A DNA stretch of 64,000 nucleotides from Sphaerimonospora sp050942215 (GTDB taxonomy: Bacteria > Actinomycetota > Actinomycetes > Streptosporangiales > Streptosporangiaceae): contig NZ_CP192056.1 in the NCBI RefSeq assembly GCF_050942215.1, positions 4,030,001-4,094,000 on the forward strand, in the 5' to 3' direction. The notes below the pieces were generated by a model. It was not told where the DNA came from. It saw nothing but the letters and a program-made list of their open reading frames with translations, and did not search any database. Shown here in pieces: positions 57,416 through 64,000 of the stretch. Each line of letters starts with the position of its first letter. Within the stretch, counting starts at the first letter, position 1. The position numbers were made by a program, and so were the translations under genes.

Positions 57416-57559
57416 ATGCCCGTGGTGACTGAGGCGGAACCCACTCCGGTGGCGGACTTCGAGAACAGTGGAAACCTGTTGTCGGGAGTCGTCCACCGTG
57501 TGCTGGGCGGAGTGGCGCACGCCGAGGCCGGAGCCAGGCGGAGCGGAGACCACGCATGA
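57416..57559 (+). CDS. 47-residue protein coupled to cytochrome b
   Basis: From ATG 57416, preceded by GAGGAGGCGGT, the frame runs 47 codons and its stop overlaps the cytochrome b start (ATGA). The product is acidic at the start (PVVTEAEPTPVADFENSGN) with an amphipathic LLSGVVHRVLGGVAHAEAG stretch and a charged end. I do not recognise it. The strong ribosome-binding site and overlap suggest it is translated and may serve mainly to couple, or to assist, cytochrome b synthesis. Confidence 0.6.
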   Translation: MPVVTEAEPTPVADFENSGNLLSGVVHRVLGGVAHAEAGARRSGDHA

Positions 57560-59226
57560 GCGAGCTGAAATCCGTTCCGAGGCGCGCCGCCGGGCCGGCG
57601 ACCTTCCTCGACGAACGGCTGGGCGCAGGAAGCTTCGTCAGGCGCAACATGCGCAAGATCTTTCCCGACCACTGGTCGTTCCTCCTGGGGGAGATCGCGC
57701 TCTATTCGTTCATCATCCTGCTGCTGACCGGAACGTTCCTGACCTTCTGGTTCAAGCCGGGCATGGGTGAGATCGTCTACAACGGCCCCTACGCGCCCCT
57801 GAAGGGCGTCATGATGTCGGAGGCCTACGCGTCGACGCTGCACATCAGCTTCGAGGTCCGCGGCGGCCTGCTCATCCGCCAGCTACACCACTGGGCGGCC
57901 CTGCTGTTCATCGCCGGGATGATGGCGCACGCGCTGCGGGTGTTCTTCACCGGCGCCTACCGCAAGCCGCGCGAGCTCAACTGGCTGATCGGCATCCTGC
58001 TCCTCACGCTGGCGCTGGCCGAGGGACTGACCGGCTACTCTCTCCCCGACGACCTGCTGTCCGGTGCGGGCCTGCGGGTCACCGAAGGTGTGATCATCTC
58101 GCTGCCGGTGGTGGGCACCTATCTCCGGTTCTTCCTGTTCGGCGGGGAGTATCCGGGCGAGGACGTGATCTCGCGGTTCTACTCGATTCACATCCTGCTC
58201 ATCCCGGGCATCATCCTGGCGCTCGTCTCGGCCCACATGGTGCTCATGTGGGTGCAGAAGCACACCCAGATGCCCGGCACCGGCCGGACGAACCGGAACG
58301 TGGTGGGTGCGCCGTTCTACCCGGCCTTCATGGCCAAGGCCGGCGCCTACTTCACGTTCACCTTCGCCGTGCTCGCCCTCCTGGGCACCTTCGCGCAGAT
58401 CAACCCGGTCTGGCTGTACGGTCCGTACAGTCCCGCCGACATCTCCGCAGGCTCGCAGCCCGACTTCTATCTGGCCTTCCTCGAAGGCGCGCTGCGCATC
58501 ATGCCGGCGTGGGAGATCAACCTGTTCGGCGCCGCACACGGCGGAACGCTGCCGCTCAGCGTGATCATCCCGGCGCTCCTGCCGCTGGGCATCGTCACCG
58601 TGGGCATGGCGCTCTATCCCTTCGCCGAACGCTGGATCACCGGGGACGACCGCGAGCACCACATCGCGGACCGCCCGCGCAACAACCCGCACCGCACGTC
58701 GATCGGCATGGCGGCGATCGCGTTCTACGGCGTGCTCTGGCTGTTCGGCGCCAACGACATCATCTCGACGAACTTCCGCGTCAGCCTCTACGCGACCACG
58801 TACGCGGGACGGGTGCTGGTGTTCCTCGCTCCGGCCCTGGCATACGTGATCACCTATCGCGTCTGCCTCGGCCTCCAGCGCTCCGACGCCGCGCTGATCG
58901 CACACGGGGTGGAGTCCGGCGTGATCAAGCGGATGCCGGACGGCCGGTACGTCGAGGTCCACTCGACGCTGCACGAGGACGTCGAGGCGCACCTTCGCGG
59001 CAAGGAGCCGGTACCGACGCTGCCGGCGCCGCCGGCGGGCGACGGCATCCCGGCGAGGGGACGGCGTGGACCGGCCGGCAGGCTGCGGTCCCGGATGTCC
59101 CGAGCCTACGGAGGCGAGAAGATCCCCCTCGGGAACGGCCACGGGCCGGGCGAGGGCGGGGACGCCGCCATCGGCGCGGAAGGCGGCACCCACACGGGCG
59201 GCGACACCCGCACGCTGACCCGCTGA
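57556..59226 (+). CDS. Cytochrome b subunit (QcrB-type) of a bc complex, orphan copy
   Basis: A 556-residue integral membrane diheme cytochrome b. The haem-binding helices are visible in SFEVRGGLLIRQLHHWAALLF, GMMAHALRVFFTGAYRKPREL, TGYSLPDDLLSGAGLR and IHILLIPGIILALVSAHMVLMW; the second half with PALLPLGIVTVGMALYPFAERW is also QcrB-like. A cytosolic Gly/Arg-rich tail of about 100 residues ends the protein. The usual partners qcrC and qcrA are not adjacent; only a 47-residue ORF precedes it. It may be a second b subunit besides a qcrCAB operon elsewhere, or function with other partners. Confidence 0.88.
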   Translation: MSELKSVPRRAAGPATFLDERLGAGSFVRRNMRKIFPDHWSFLLGEIALYSFIILLLTGTFLTFWFKPGMGEIVYNGPYAPLKGVMMSEAYASTLHISFEVRGGLLIRQLHHWAALLFIAGMMAHALRVFFTGAYRKPRELNWLIGILLLTLALAEGLTGYSLPDDLLSGAGLRVTEGVIISLPVVGTYLRFFLFGGEYPGEDVISRFYSIHILLIPGIILALVSAHMVLMWVQKHTQMPGTGRTNRNVVGAPFYPAFMAKAGAYFTFTFAVLALLGTFAQINPVWLYGPYSPADISAGSQPDFYLAFLEGALRIMPAWEINLFGAAHGGTLPLSVIIPALLPLGIVTVGMALYPFAERWITGDDREHHIADRPRNNPHRTSIGMAAIAFYGVLWLFGANDIISTNFRVSLYATTYAGRVLVFLAPALAYVITYRVCLGLQRSDAALIAHGVESGVIKRMPDGRYVEVHSTLHEDVEAHLRGKEPVPTLPAPPAGDGIPARGRRGPAGRLRSRMSRAYGGEKIPLGNGHGPGEGGDAAIGAEGGTHTGGDTRTLTR

Positions 59227-59293
59227 GGATCCCCGTAGCGGGTCCGGAGACGCGCTCCGGGCCCGCGGTCCCCTGGGGAGCGGGTGGTTCACC

Positions 59294-59328
59294 CTCGGGC
59301 CGCGCTCCGCTGAGGAGCGCGGCCCGAG
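59294..59328. terminator. Bidirectional terminator between convergent genes
   Basis: CTCGGGCCGCGCTCC and GGAGCGCGGCCCGAG form a perfect 15-bp stem around a GCTGA loop, 68 bp after the cytochrome b stop and 27 bp before the stop of the convergent hypothetical gene. Confidence 0.92.
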
Positions 59329-59354
59329 TCCCGCATGCCAGGCCTGACGGCCGG

Positions 59355-59864
59355 CTAGGCCGGACGGATCTCGCTGAACAGCTTGAGCATCACGGGACGC
59401 AGCCGCTGTCGCGCCTGCGGCGGCCAGCGCAGGCTCACGGAGGGGAACACCGCCTCCAGGACGATCTTCAGGTACGGCCGGCCGGACCGGCCGACCGGCA
59501 CCTCGACGCACAGCCCGGACACCGCGGTGACGATCTCACGCCGCCCGAGTCGCAGCAGGGCGCGGCCGGCGACCCTGTTCCGGGCGTCATCCGCCCACAG
59601 TTCCATCGACTCCCAGCACAACACGGGCTCCGATTCCTCGCGAAGCCACGCGGGGCGCACGGGCAGCGGCAATCGCAGGGTGAATCCCGCCAGCAGTCCA
59701 TGACGGCTCAAATAGAAGGAACCGTGAAAGCGCGGCAGTTCGTAAAGGACCTTCGGCTCGTCCGACGTCATCATCGAGATCGTCCCCGCGCTGGCCTCCA
59801 TGGCGATCCGCCAGGCACTGGGGTCGCTGTAATAGGCATCCGGAACGAAGGCCAAGGGAATCAC
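59355..59864 (-). CDS. Hypothetical protein, 169 residues
   Basis: A soluble, beta-rich-looking protein without signal peptide or membrane segment. Segments include VPDAYYSDPSAWRIAMEASAG, DEPKVLYELPRFHGSFYLSR, ESEPVLCWESMELWADDARN and GLCVEVPVGRSGRPYLKIVLE. Codon use is normal for the region and the gene is convergent with cytochrome b across a good terminator, so I regard it as real. The start is GTG 59864, with only a weak GCGAG nearby. No family recognised. Confidence 0.65.
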   Translation of the reverse strand: MIPLAFVPDAYYSDPSAWRIAMEASAGTISMMTSDEPKVLYELPRFHGSFYLSRHGLLAGFTLRLPLPVRPAWLREESEPVLCWESMELWADDARNRVAGRALLRLGRREIVTAVSGLCVEVPVGRSGRPYLKIVLEAVFPSVSLRWPPQARQRLRPVMLKLFSEIRPA

Positions 59865-60271
59865 CTCGCTGTGCGTAAGAGGGGCGACTACGCGAAGTCC
59901 TGGCAGCGACAGCCGGGCCGGCCCCAGCTATAAGAAAGACGAAACGGACCGGGGTGAAAGTGACATCCCGCGGCCACGAGGGCAGCCACGAAAGAGCCTC
60001 ACCTGGCAAATCAGGTATGCCGGGTGGCGCATCTCACATTCGACCCGCGGCGCGCGTCTCATTGCTAAGGCGGTACGTCCTCCGATGAGAGCGCATGGCG
60101 GCGCGGATGTCAAAGGACCGGCGGCGGAAAAGCTGGGCCGGAGGATCATCACGGGGTAAATTACGGCAACAAGCGGCATATGACGGCATTCCACAGCGGT
60201 ACGCACTGTTTCGAAAATCAGCCCGGCCGGCGGGACGGACCGCCGGATGGGACCGTCGGCAGGGAGGGCGC
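59865..60271. other. 407-bp intergenic region, relatively AT-rich in part
   Basis: It separates the divergent hypothetical gene and the ECF-like gene. Around 60150-60190 the sequence GTAAATTACGGCAACAAG and then CATATGACGG is AT-rich and could contain the promoter of the ECF-like gene (GGCAAC with CATATGA about 7-8 bp on is too close for a standard pair). No coding frame convinces. Confidence 0.4.
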
Positions 60272-60808
60272 ATGGGTGCAGGGCAATCTCCGGAGCCATC
60301 GGCCGAAGAGCCCTGTGCCGATCAGATCTTCCAGCGGCACGCCGCGCTGCTCCACGCGGTGGCGTTCAGCGTGCTCGGCGACGACGGGGAGGCCGGGGAG
60401 GTCGTCCGGGAGACCCGCGCACGATGGCTGGCCGAAGCCGGCGGCCCCGCGCCGCGCTCCCCCGTCGGGCTGCTCCGGATCGCCACCGTCCTGGCGCTCA
60501 CCCGCCTGCGCGCCGCGCGGTCCGACGCCGGATCCCGCGTCGGTCCCTGGCTCCCCGGGCCGCTGCGTGACGAGCCCGAGATCATGGTGGCCGAGTCGAT
60601 CTCGGCCGCCCTCTCGACCGTCATCGACGCGCTGGGGCGGGATGAGCGCGTGGTGTTCCTGCTGCGCCATGCCTTCGGCCTCGCCTACGCGAACATCGCG
60701 GCGGTGACCCGGCTCACGGAGGCGGAGGTCCGGCGGATCGACGCCGAGGCCGAGGCACGGGTGCGCTGCGAGGTGCGGCCGCCCGAGCGCCGGCGAGTGT
60801 GCGACTGA
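60272..60808 (+). CDS. Degenerate ECF sigma-factor-like protein
   Basis: A 178-residue protein (ATG 60272 after AGGGAGG). Residues 16-52, IFQRHAALLHAVAFSVLGDD then EAGEVVRETRARWLAEAG, resemble sigma region 2 of the SigJ/ECF41 type. Residues 120-165, VIDALGRDERVVFLLRHAFGL then YANIAAVTRLTEAEVRRIDAEAEARV, resemble region 4. The loop normally carrying the -10-recognising NxxxDxLR segment is replaced by an Arg/Ala-rich stretch, and the SnoaL-like C-terminal domain is missing. It may be a divergent sigma factor or a decoy/anti-sigma-like protein. The frame extends to 60095, but without support. Confidence 0.6.
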   Translation: MGAGQSPEPSAEEPCADQIFQRHAALLHAVAFSVLGDDGEAGEVVRETRARWLAEAGGPAPRSPVGLLRIATVLALTRLRAARSDAGSRVGPWLPGPLRDEPEIMVAESISAALSTVIDALGRDERVVFLLRHAFGLAYANIAAVTRLTEAEVRRIDAEAEARVRCEVRPPERRRVCD

Positions 60809-60854
60809 GGAAAGCGCACAGTCGACCGGCGCCCGGATCCGCCGGACGCCCCTC

Positions 60855-61250
60855 TCAGCGGCCGCGCTCTGTCAGCCCGTAGAGGTTGCCGTCGTGGCCG
60901 CGGATCTGCGCCCAGCGGCCGCCTTCGCGCCAGGGCGTGGCCTGCGGCTCCACGACGAACTCCACGCCACGCGCGTGCAGGTCGTCGCAGGTGGCGTCGA
61001 GATCGTCGCAGTCGAACCAGCCGATGGCCATCCGGCCGGCCCGGGCGTGCAGCGCCGCCAGGACGTCCGGATCGACGGCGGCGAGCGCCACGCAGGTCTG
61101 CGCCCCGGGCGGGCGGACCTCGATCCAGCGTCCGCCGTCACCGTGCGGCACGTCCACCACCGGCTCGCAGCCGAGCGTTTCGACCAGGAACTCCAGGGTT
61201 CTGCTCTGGTCGCCGACGTAGAGCACGGCGAGCCGAGGGTTGACGATCAA
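60855..61250 (-). CDS. VOC-family (glyoxalase/bleomycin-resistance fold) protein
   Basis: A 131-residue single-module VOC protein: LAVLYVGDQSRTLEFLVETLG at the start, the metal-site region RWIEVRPPGAQTCVALA, then IGWFDCDDLDATCDDLHARGVEFV and WAQIRGHDGNLYGLTE, ending in the family's Asp-x-x-Gly-Asn pattern. TTG 61250 is supported by GGAAGGAGCC; the open frame to 61289 is not. It follows the SigJ-type sigma gene in the same direction and may belong to its regulon. Substrate unknown. Confidence 0.85.
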   Translation of the reverse strand: MIVNPRLAVLYVGDQSRTLEFLVETLGCEPVVDVPHGDGGRWIEVRPPGAQTCVALAAVDPDVLAALHARAGRMAIGWFDCDDLDATCDDLHARGVEFVVEPQATPWREGGRWAQIRGHDGNLYGLTERGR

Positions 61251-61346
61251 TGTGGCTCCTTCCAGCGGATGTGGCGGCGGACGGGGCACTGCGGACGCCG
61301 GGTGGGGAGGGCCGGATCGGGTCCCGTACGCTCCCGGCCGGCGGCC

Positions 61347-62282
61347 TCACCCGCTCCCAGCCGGCAGGGGCCGGGCGTCGTACCGCTGGAGCGGCGCGGC
61401 GGGGGCGGGCGCGACGGCGATGTGCATCCGGCTCAGCCGGGCGGGATCCCCGATGACGTCGACGGCGCCGATGCGGTCGCCCGCGAAGGCGAACCGCAGG
61501 ACGAGCAGCAGCCGGCCGCGCGGTGCGACGACGGCGCCGAGCACGCCGTCGATCAGGGCCGGCCAGGCGAAACGCGCTCTGGCCGCGTTGGTCCTGGTCT
61601 CCTCCGCGACCAGGCGGGCGCCGCGGATCTCCGTCCCGGCCTGTCCACGCAGCGCGACCTGGTCGGCCCGCCGGACGGCGTCGGGGGCGAGCACCGCCAG
61701 CAGCGCGTCCAGGTCGCCGGTGCGCGAGGCGGCGAGGAATGCGTCCACGATCGCACGGTGCCGCGTGAGATCGGCGCTGCCCGCCGTGGCCGTGCCGTGC
61801 ACGCGACGGCGGGCACGGCTGGCCAGCTTCTTGGCGGCGTCGGGCGACCGCTCGACGATCCCGGCGATCTGGTCGAACGGCACGGCGAACAGGTCGTGGA
61901 GCACGAAGGCGGTGCGCTCAGCCGGACCGAGCGCGTTGAGCACCACGAGCAGCGCGAGCCCGACCGAGTCGGCCAGCACCGCCTCGTCCGCCGGGTCGGC
62001 GTCGTCGTCGACGGCGAGCAGGTCGAGCTCGGTGATGTCGGCGAACTCCTCGCGCCGCCGCTGCCTGGAACGCAGCATGTCGAGACAGACGCGCCCCACG
62101 ATCGTGGTCAGCCACGCCGTCAGGTTGCCGACACCGGCTGCCCCCGCGCGGGAGGCCCGCAGCCAGGTCTCCTGCACCGCGTCGTCGGCCTCGTCCACCG
62201 ATCCCAGCATGCGGAAGGCGACCCCCCGCAGATGGCCGCGGGAACGGTCGAAGTGCTCGGCCAATGCGGACTGGTCGTCCAT
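61347..62282 (-). CDS. ECF41-type RNA polymerase sigma factor (SigJ family) with SnoaL-like domain
   Basis: A 311-residue sigma factor. Region 2 has HFDRSRGHLRGVAFRMLGSVDEADDAVQETWLR and WLTTIVGRVCLDMLRSRQRRREEF; region 4 has LNALGPAERTAFVLHDLFAVPFDQIAGIVERSPDAAKKLASRARRRV. A C-terminal SnoaL-like domain of about 120 residues (VDAFLAASRTGDLDALLAVLAPD) follows, which in ECF41 proteins regulates the sigma in cis instead of a separate anti-sigma. ECF41 genes are usually beside a COE-type redox enzyme (carboxymuconolactone decarboxylase, oxidoreductase or epimerase); here the neighbour is a VOC protein. ATG 62282. Confidence 0.9.
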   Translation of the reverse strand: MDDQSALAEHFDRSRGHLRGVAFRMLGSVDEADDAVQETWLRASRAGAAGVGNLTAWLTTIVGRVCLDMLRSRQRRREEFADITELDLLAVDDDADPADEAVLADSVGLALLVVLNALGPAERTAFVLHDLFAVPFDQIAGIVERSPDAAKKLASRARRRVHGTATAGSADLTRHRAIVDAFLAASRTGDLDALLAVLAPDAVRRADQVALRGQAGTEIRGARLVAEETRTNAARARFAWPALIDGVLGAVVAPRGRLLLVLRFAFAGDRIGAVDVIGDPARLSRMHIAVAPAPAAPLQRYDARPLPAGSG

Positions 62283-62836
62283 CGGTCACCTTTCGTCGTC
62301 GTGGTTCGTCGTAGATGTGGGAGATGAACTGCACGCGATTGACAAGGAGAGCCGGGTGTCCGTACTGATTATTGACGCCGGGCCGCCGGAGCGGGTGTGA
62401 TGGGTGTGATCGGGGCGAGCGGGTCGACGTTCGCCGTCGCCGTGGGCGAGCGAGCGGAGAACGCCGGATACATATCCTATAGCCGTACCCCGGTCCCCGA
62501 GTTTGCCACCCCGCCACTGCGGGACAAGGACGCGGACAATTGCCCGCCCGGCGCCTGCGCAATGCCAGAGCCTCGTTGAGCCCCCGCACGCCCGGTTGAA
62601 CCTCCACGCCTCGCGGATTCCCATGCCGGCGTCCACTCTACGACGGCGGTCCTTCCCCGGGCGGCTTCACGCGCCAGAAATGTCCCCGATGCACGGATCG
62701 CCCGCGGTCATCGGCGGATGTCCATAGATGGACGCTTTTACTCTGGAATAAACTCGATTCAGAAACTAAGCTGACTCCCGTTGAGCTCCTGTGAAGAATC
62801 ACCCTCTCCCATTCCTTCATCCAGGAAGGTCCCGCA
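62283..62836. other. 554-bp divergent intergenic region
   Basis: It separates the sigma gene and the StrR-like gene. No frame is convincing; a 60-codon frame at 62397 lacks a ribosome-binding site. The last 140 bp are AT-rich for this genome and contain the perfect inverted repeat GTCCAT-AG-ATGGAC (62720-62733) with -10-like TACTCT (62739) and TAAACT (62749), probably the promoter of the regulator. Confidence 0.6.
62720..62754 (+). promoter_or_regulatory. Operator-like palindrome and -10 candidates before the StrR-like gene
   Basis: The 14-nt inverted repeat GTCCATAGATGGAC lies just upstream of TACTCT and TAAACT, about 85 bp before the GTG. Such placement suits binding by the regulator itself or another factor. 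Confidence 0.45.
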
Positions 62837-63931
62837 GTGCCTCCCCTTCACACCGAAGCCGACACCGGTCTGAAAGACAAAAGCCATCTTCCCGAGGCGT
62901 CGGAACTGCTCCGTGATCTTCCCCTGGAGGTCGTGCCGATTAAAGACCTCATGCCATCGCTTTCACCGCGTGAACGGCAGGAGGACCCGGTTCATATCCG
63001 CCTGCTCGCGGAGATGGACGGTGTCATGAGTCCGCTCCTCGCGCATCGTCCCACCATGCGCGTCATCGACGGCATGCACCGCCTGCGCGCGGCCGCGATG
63101 AGGGGTCAAACCGAAATCGCGGTCAAATTCTTCGACGGGAGCGAGGCCGACGCGTTCGTCCTCTCCGTCCAGCTCAACGTCGGGCACGGCCTTCCCCTGA
63201 CGCTGAACGAGCGCAAGGCGGCCGCCCACCGCATCATCCGCTCCCATCCGCACTGGTCGGACCGTGCCATCGCCGAGCGGGCCGGGCTGAGCCCCAAGAC
63301 CGTCGGCAAGGTGCGCAGGCAGATGAACGGCGAGTCCCAGCTCATGGGCAGCCGTCTCGGCCGCGACGGCAGGTCGAGGCCGCTCAGCAGCGCGGAGGGA
63401 CGTCTGAACGCCGCCGCCCTGCTGTCGACCGACGCGGATCTGTCGCTTCGCGAGCTGTCGAGGAGGACCGGCCTGTCCACCGGGACCGTGCGGGACGTGC
63501 GCGACCGTCTCGGCCGCGGCCTCGACCCGATCCCGGAGCGGCTGCGGGCCGGGGCGCGAGGGGCGTCCGCCCCACCGGACACCATCGCCGTCACGACGCG
63601 CGGCGACGCGCCGTCCCCGCATGACGGCACCGCCCGGCGGCAGCCGGCGGGCCGGCCGCACCGCGAGGCGCGGGCGGCTCAGGGCACGGTCGAGACCGCA
63701 TCGGTCGTACGGAAGCTCGCCAGGGACCCGTCCATGCGCGCGACGGAGTCGGGCCGCCTGCTGCTGCGGATGCTCCTGGCCACGGAGATGGATCCGGCCC
63801 AGTGGGAGGAGATCGCCGAAGCGATCCCGGCCCACTGCGTGCCGCTCATCCGCGCGGTCGTGCTGAAGCGGTGCGAGGACTGGCAGAAGCTGGCGAGCAT
63901 GGTCCCGCACATGTCCGAAAAATCCATTTAA
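62837..63931 (+). CDS. ParB/StrR-type transcriptional regulator
   Basis: A 364-residue protein with a ParB-like N-terminal domain (about 28-130: LEVVPIKDLMPSLSPRERQEDPVHIRLLAEM, MRVIDGMHRLRAAAMRG, IAVKFFDGSEADAFVLSVQLN). A helix-turn-helix follows (WSDRAIAERAGLSPKTVGKVRRQM), then a second (LSLRELSRRTGLSTGTVRDVRDRLG) and a C-terminal helical part. This is the layout of StrR, NovG and related activators of antibiotic gene clusters; chromosome-segregation ParB lacks this second half. GTG 62837 after AGGAAGG. Being at the window edge, it may regulate genes further right. Confidence 0.85.
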   Translation: MPPLHTEADTGLKDKSHLPEASELLRDLPLEVVPIKDLMPSLSPRERQEDPVHIRLLAEMDGVMSPLLAHRPTMRVIDGMHRLRAAAMRGQTEIAVKFFDGSEADAFVLSVQLNVGHGLPLTLNERKAAAHRIIRSHPHWSDRAIAERAGLSPKTVGKVRRQMNGESQLMGSRLGRDGRSRPLSSAEGRLNAAALLSTDADLSLRELSRRTGLSTGTVRDVRDRLGRGLDPIPERLRAGARGASAPPDTIAVTTRGDAPSPHDGTARRQPAGRPHREARAAQGTVETASVVRKLARDPSMRATESGRLLLRMLLATEMDPAQWEEIAEAIPAHCVPLIRAVVLKRCEDWQKLASMVPHMSEKSI

Positions 63932-64000
63932 AGACTGTTATTTCAGGTTTAACGAGCTTCTTCGAATTCCCCATTCACCGTTGAGTGACGGCCGCCATTG

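Noticed and set aside
62397..62579. 60-codon plus frame in the sigma/StrR intergenic region
   Set aside because: No ribosome-binding site, mixed composition, no recognisable protein features.

Overview
The window is chromosomal DNA from a very GC-rich, mycelial-type actinomycete. I favour Streptosporangiales (Microbispora/Streptosporangium/Nonomuraea-like), but this rests on gene order and style, not a search. Supporting signs are rpsA-coaE with polA close by, an ANTAR response regulator beside a tRNA, bifunctional priA with no trpF, many GTG/TTG starts, 4-nt ATGA/GTGA overlaps, several apparently leaderless genes, and no insertion sequence, integrase, phage gene or rRNA. Nearly everything is core metabolism. 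The accessory flavour is confined to the left edge (DUF222/HNH-type gene full of repeats) and the right edge (ECF sigma genes and a StrR/ParB-type regulator). Layout: 1-1918, a DUF222-family gene running off the left edge (minus); 2598-5381, coaE, a GNAT acetyltransferase and rpsA; 5588-6691, a membrane-anchored polysaccharide deacetylase; 6788-6921, a tandem repeat array; 7034-10224, polA and a divergent thioesterase; 10225-10767, a structured intergenic stretch; 10768-15645, the livKHMGF branched-chain amino-acid ABC importer; 15907-16733, an ANTAR regulator and a divergent tRNA; 16740-20467, a heterodimeric ABC exporter; 20650-23981, pyruvate kinase and a secreted subtilase; 24068-30120, gltBD glutamate synthase; 30307-31905, a branched-polyamine-synthase-like protein; 31937-35971, an envelope operon (MauE/DoxX, DsbA-like thioredoxin, lgt, VIT1-type transporter, membrane protein); 36121-41263, the hisI-trp block (hisI, Trp-associated membrane protein, dispanin-like and DUF2752 membrane proteins, trpC, trpB, trpA; trpE is not here); 41368-45065, a second heterodimeric ABC exporter; 45248-46398, a DinB/TIGR03085 protein and two tandem paralogous ~54-residue membrane peptides; 46451-46924, a broken small gene and a 248-bp six-unit inverted repeat; 46933-52698, hisDCB-(small membrane protein)-hisH-priA-ridA-hisF; 52833-56712, metH with a strong terminator and an S-adenosylhomocysteine riboswitch; 56801-59226, a YbaK deacylase and an orphan cytochrome b with a translationally coupled 47-residue protein; 59355-63931, a hypothetical protein, a degenerate ECF-like protein, a VOC protein, a SigJ/ECF41 sigma factor and the StrR-like regulator. 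How it works together: gltBD, the his operon, the trp genes, metH and the liv importer make this an amino-acid supply region. HisF/HisH, PriA and TrpC/TrpB/TrpA link histidine and tryptophan synthesis through shared (beta-alpha)8 enzymes. The most interesting non-gene structures are the SAH riboswitch whose pseudoknot strand overlaps the anti-Shine-Dalgarno hairpin of metH, the 53-bp-phased six-unit palindrome behind hisF, the eight-unit ~17-bp array next to polA, the structured region with in-frame hexapeptide repeats before livF, and a tRNA with a Leu anticodon but no long variable arm.
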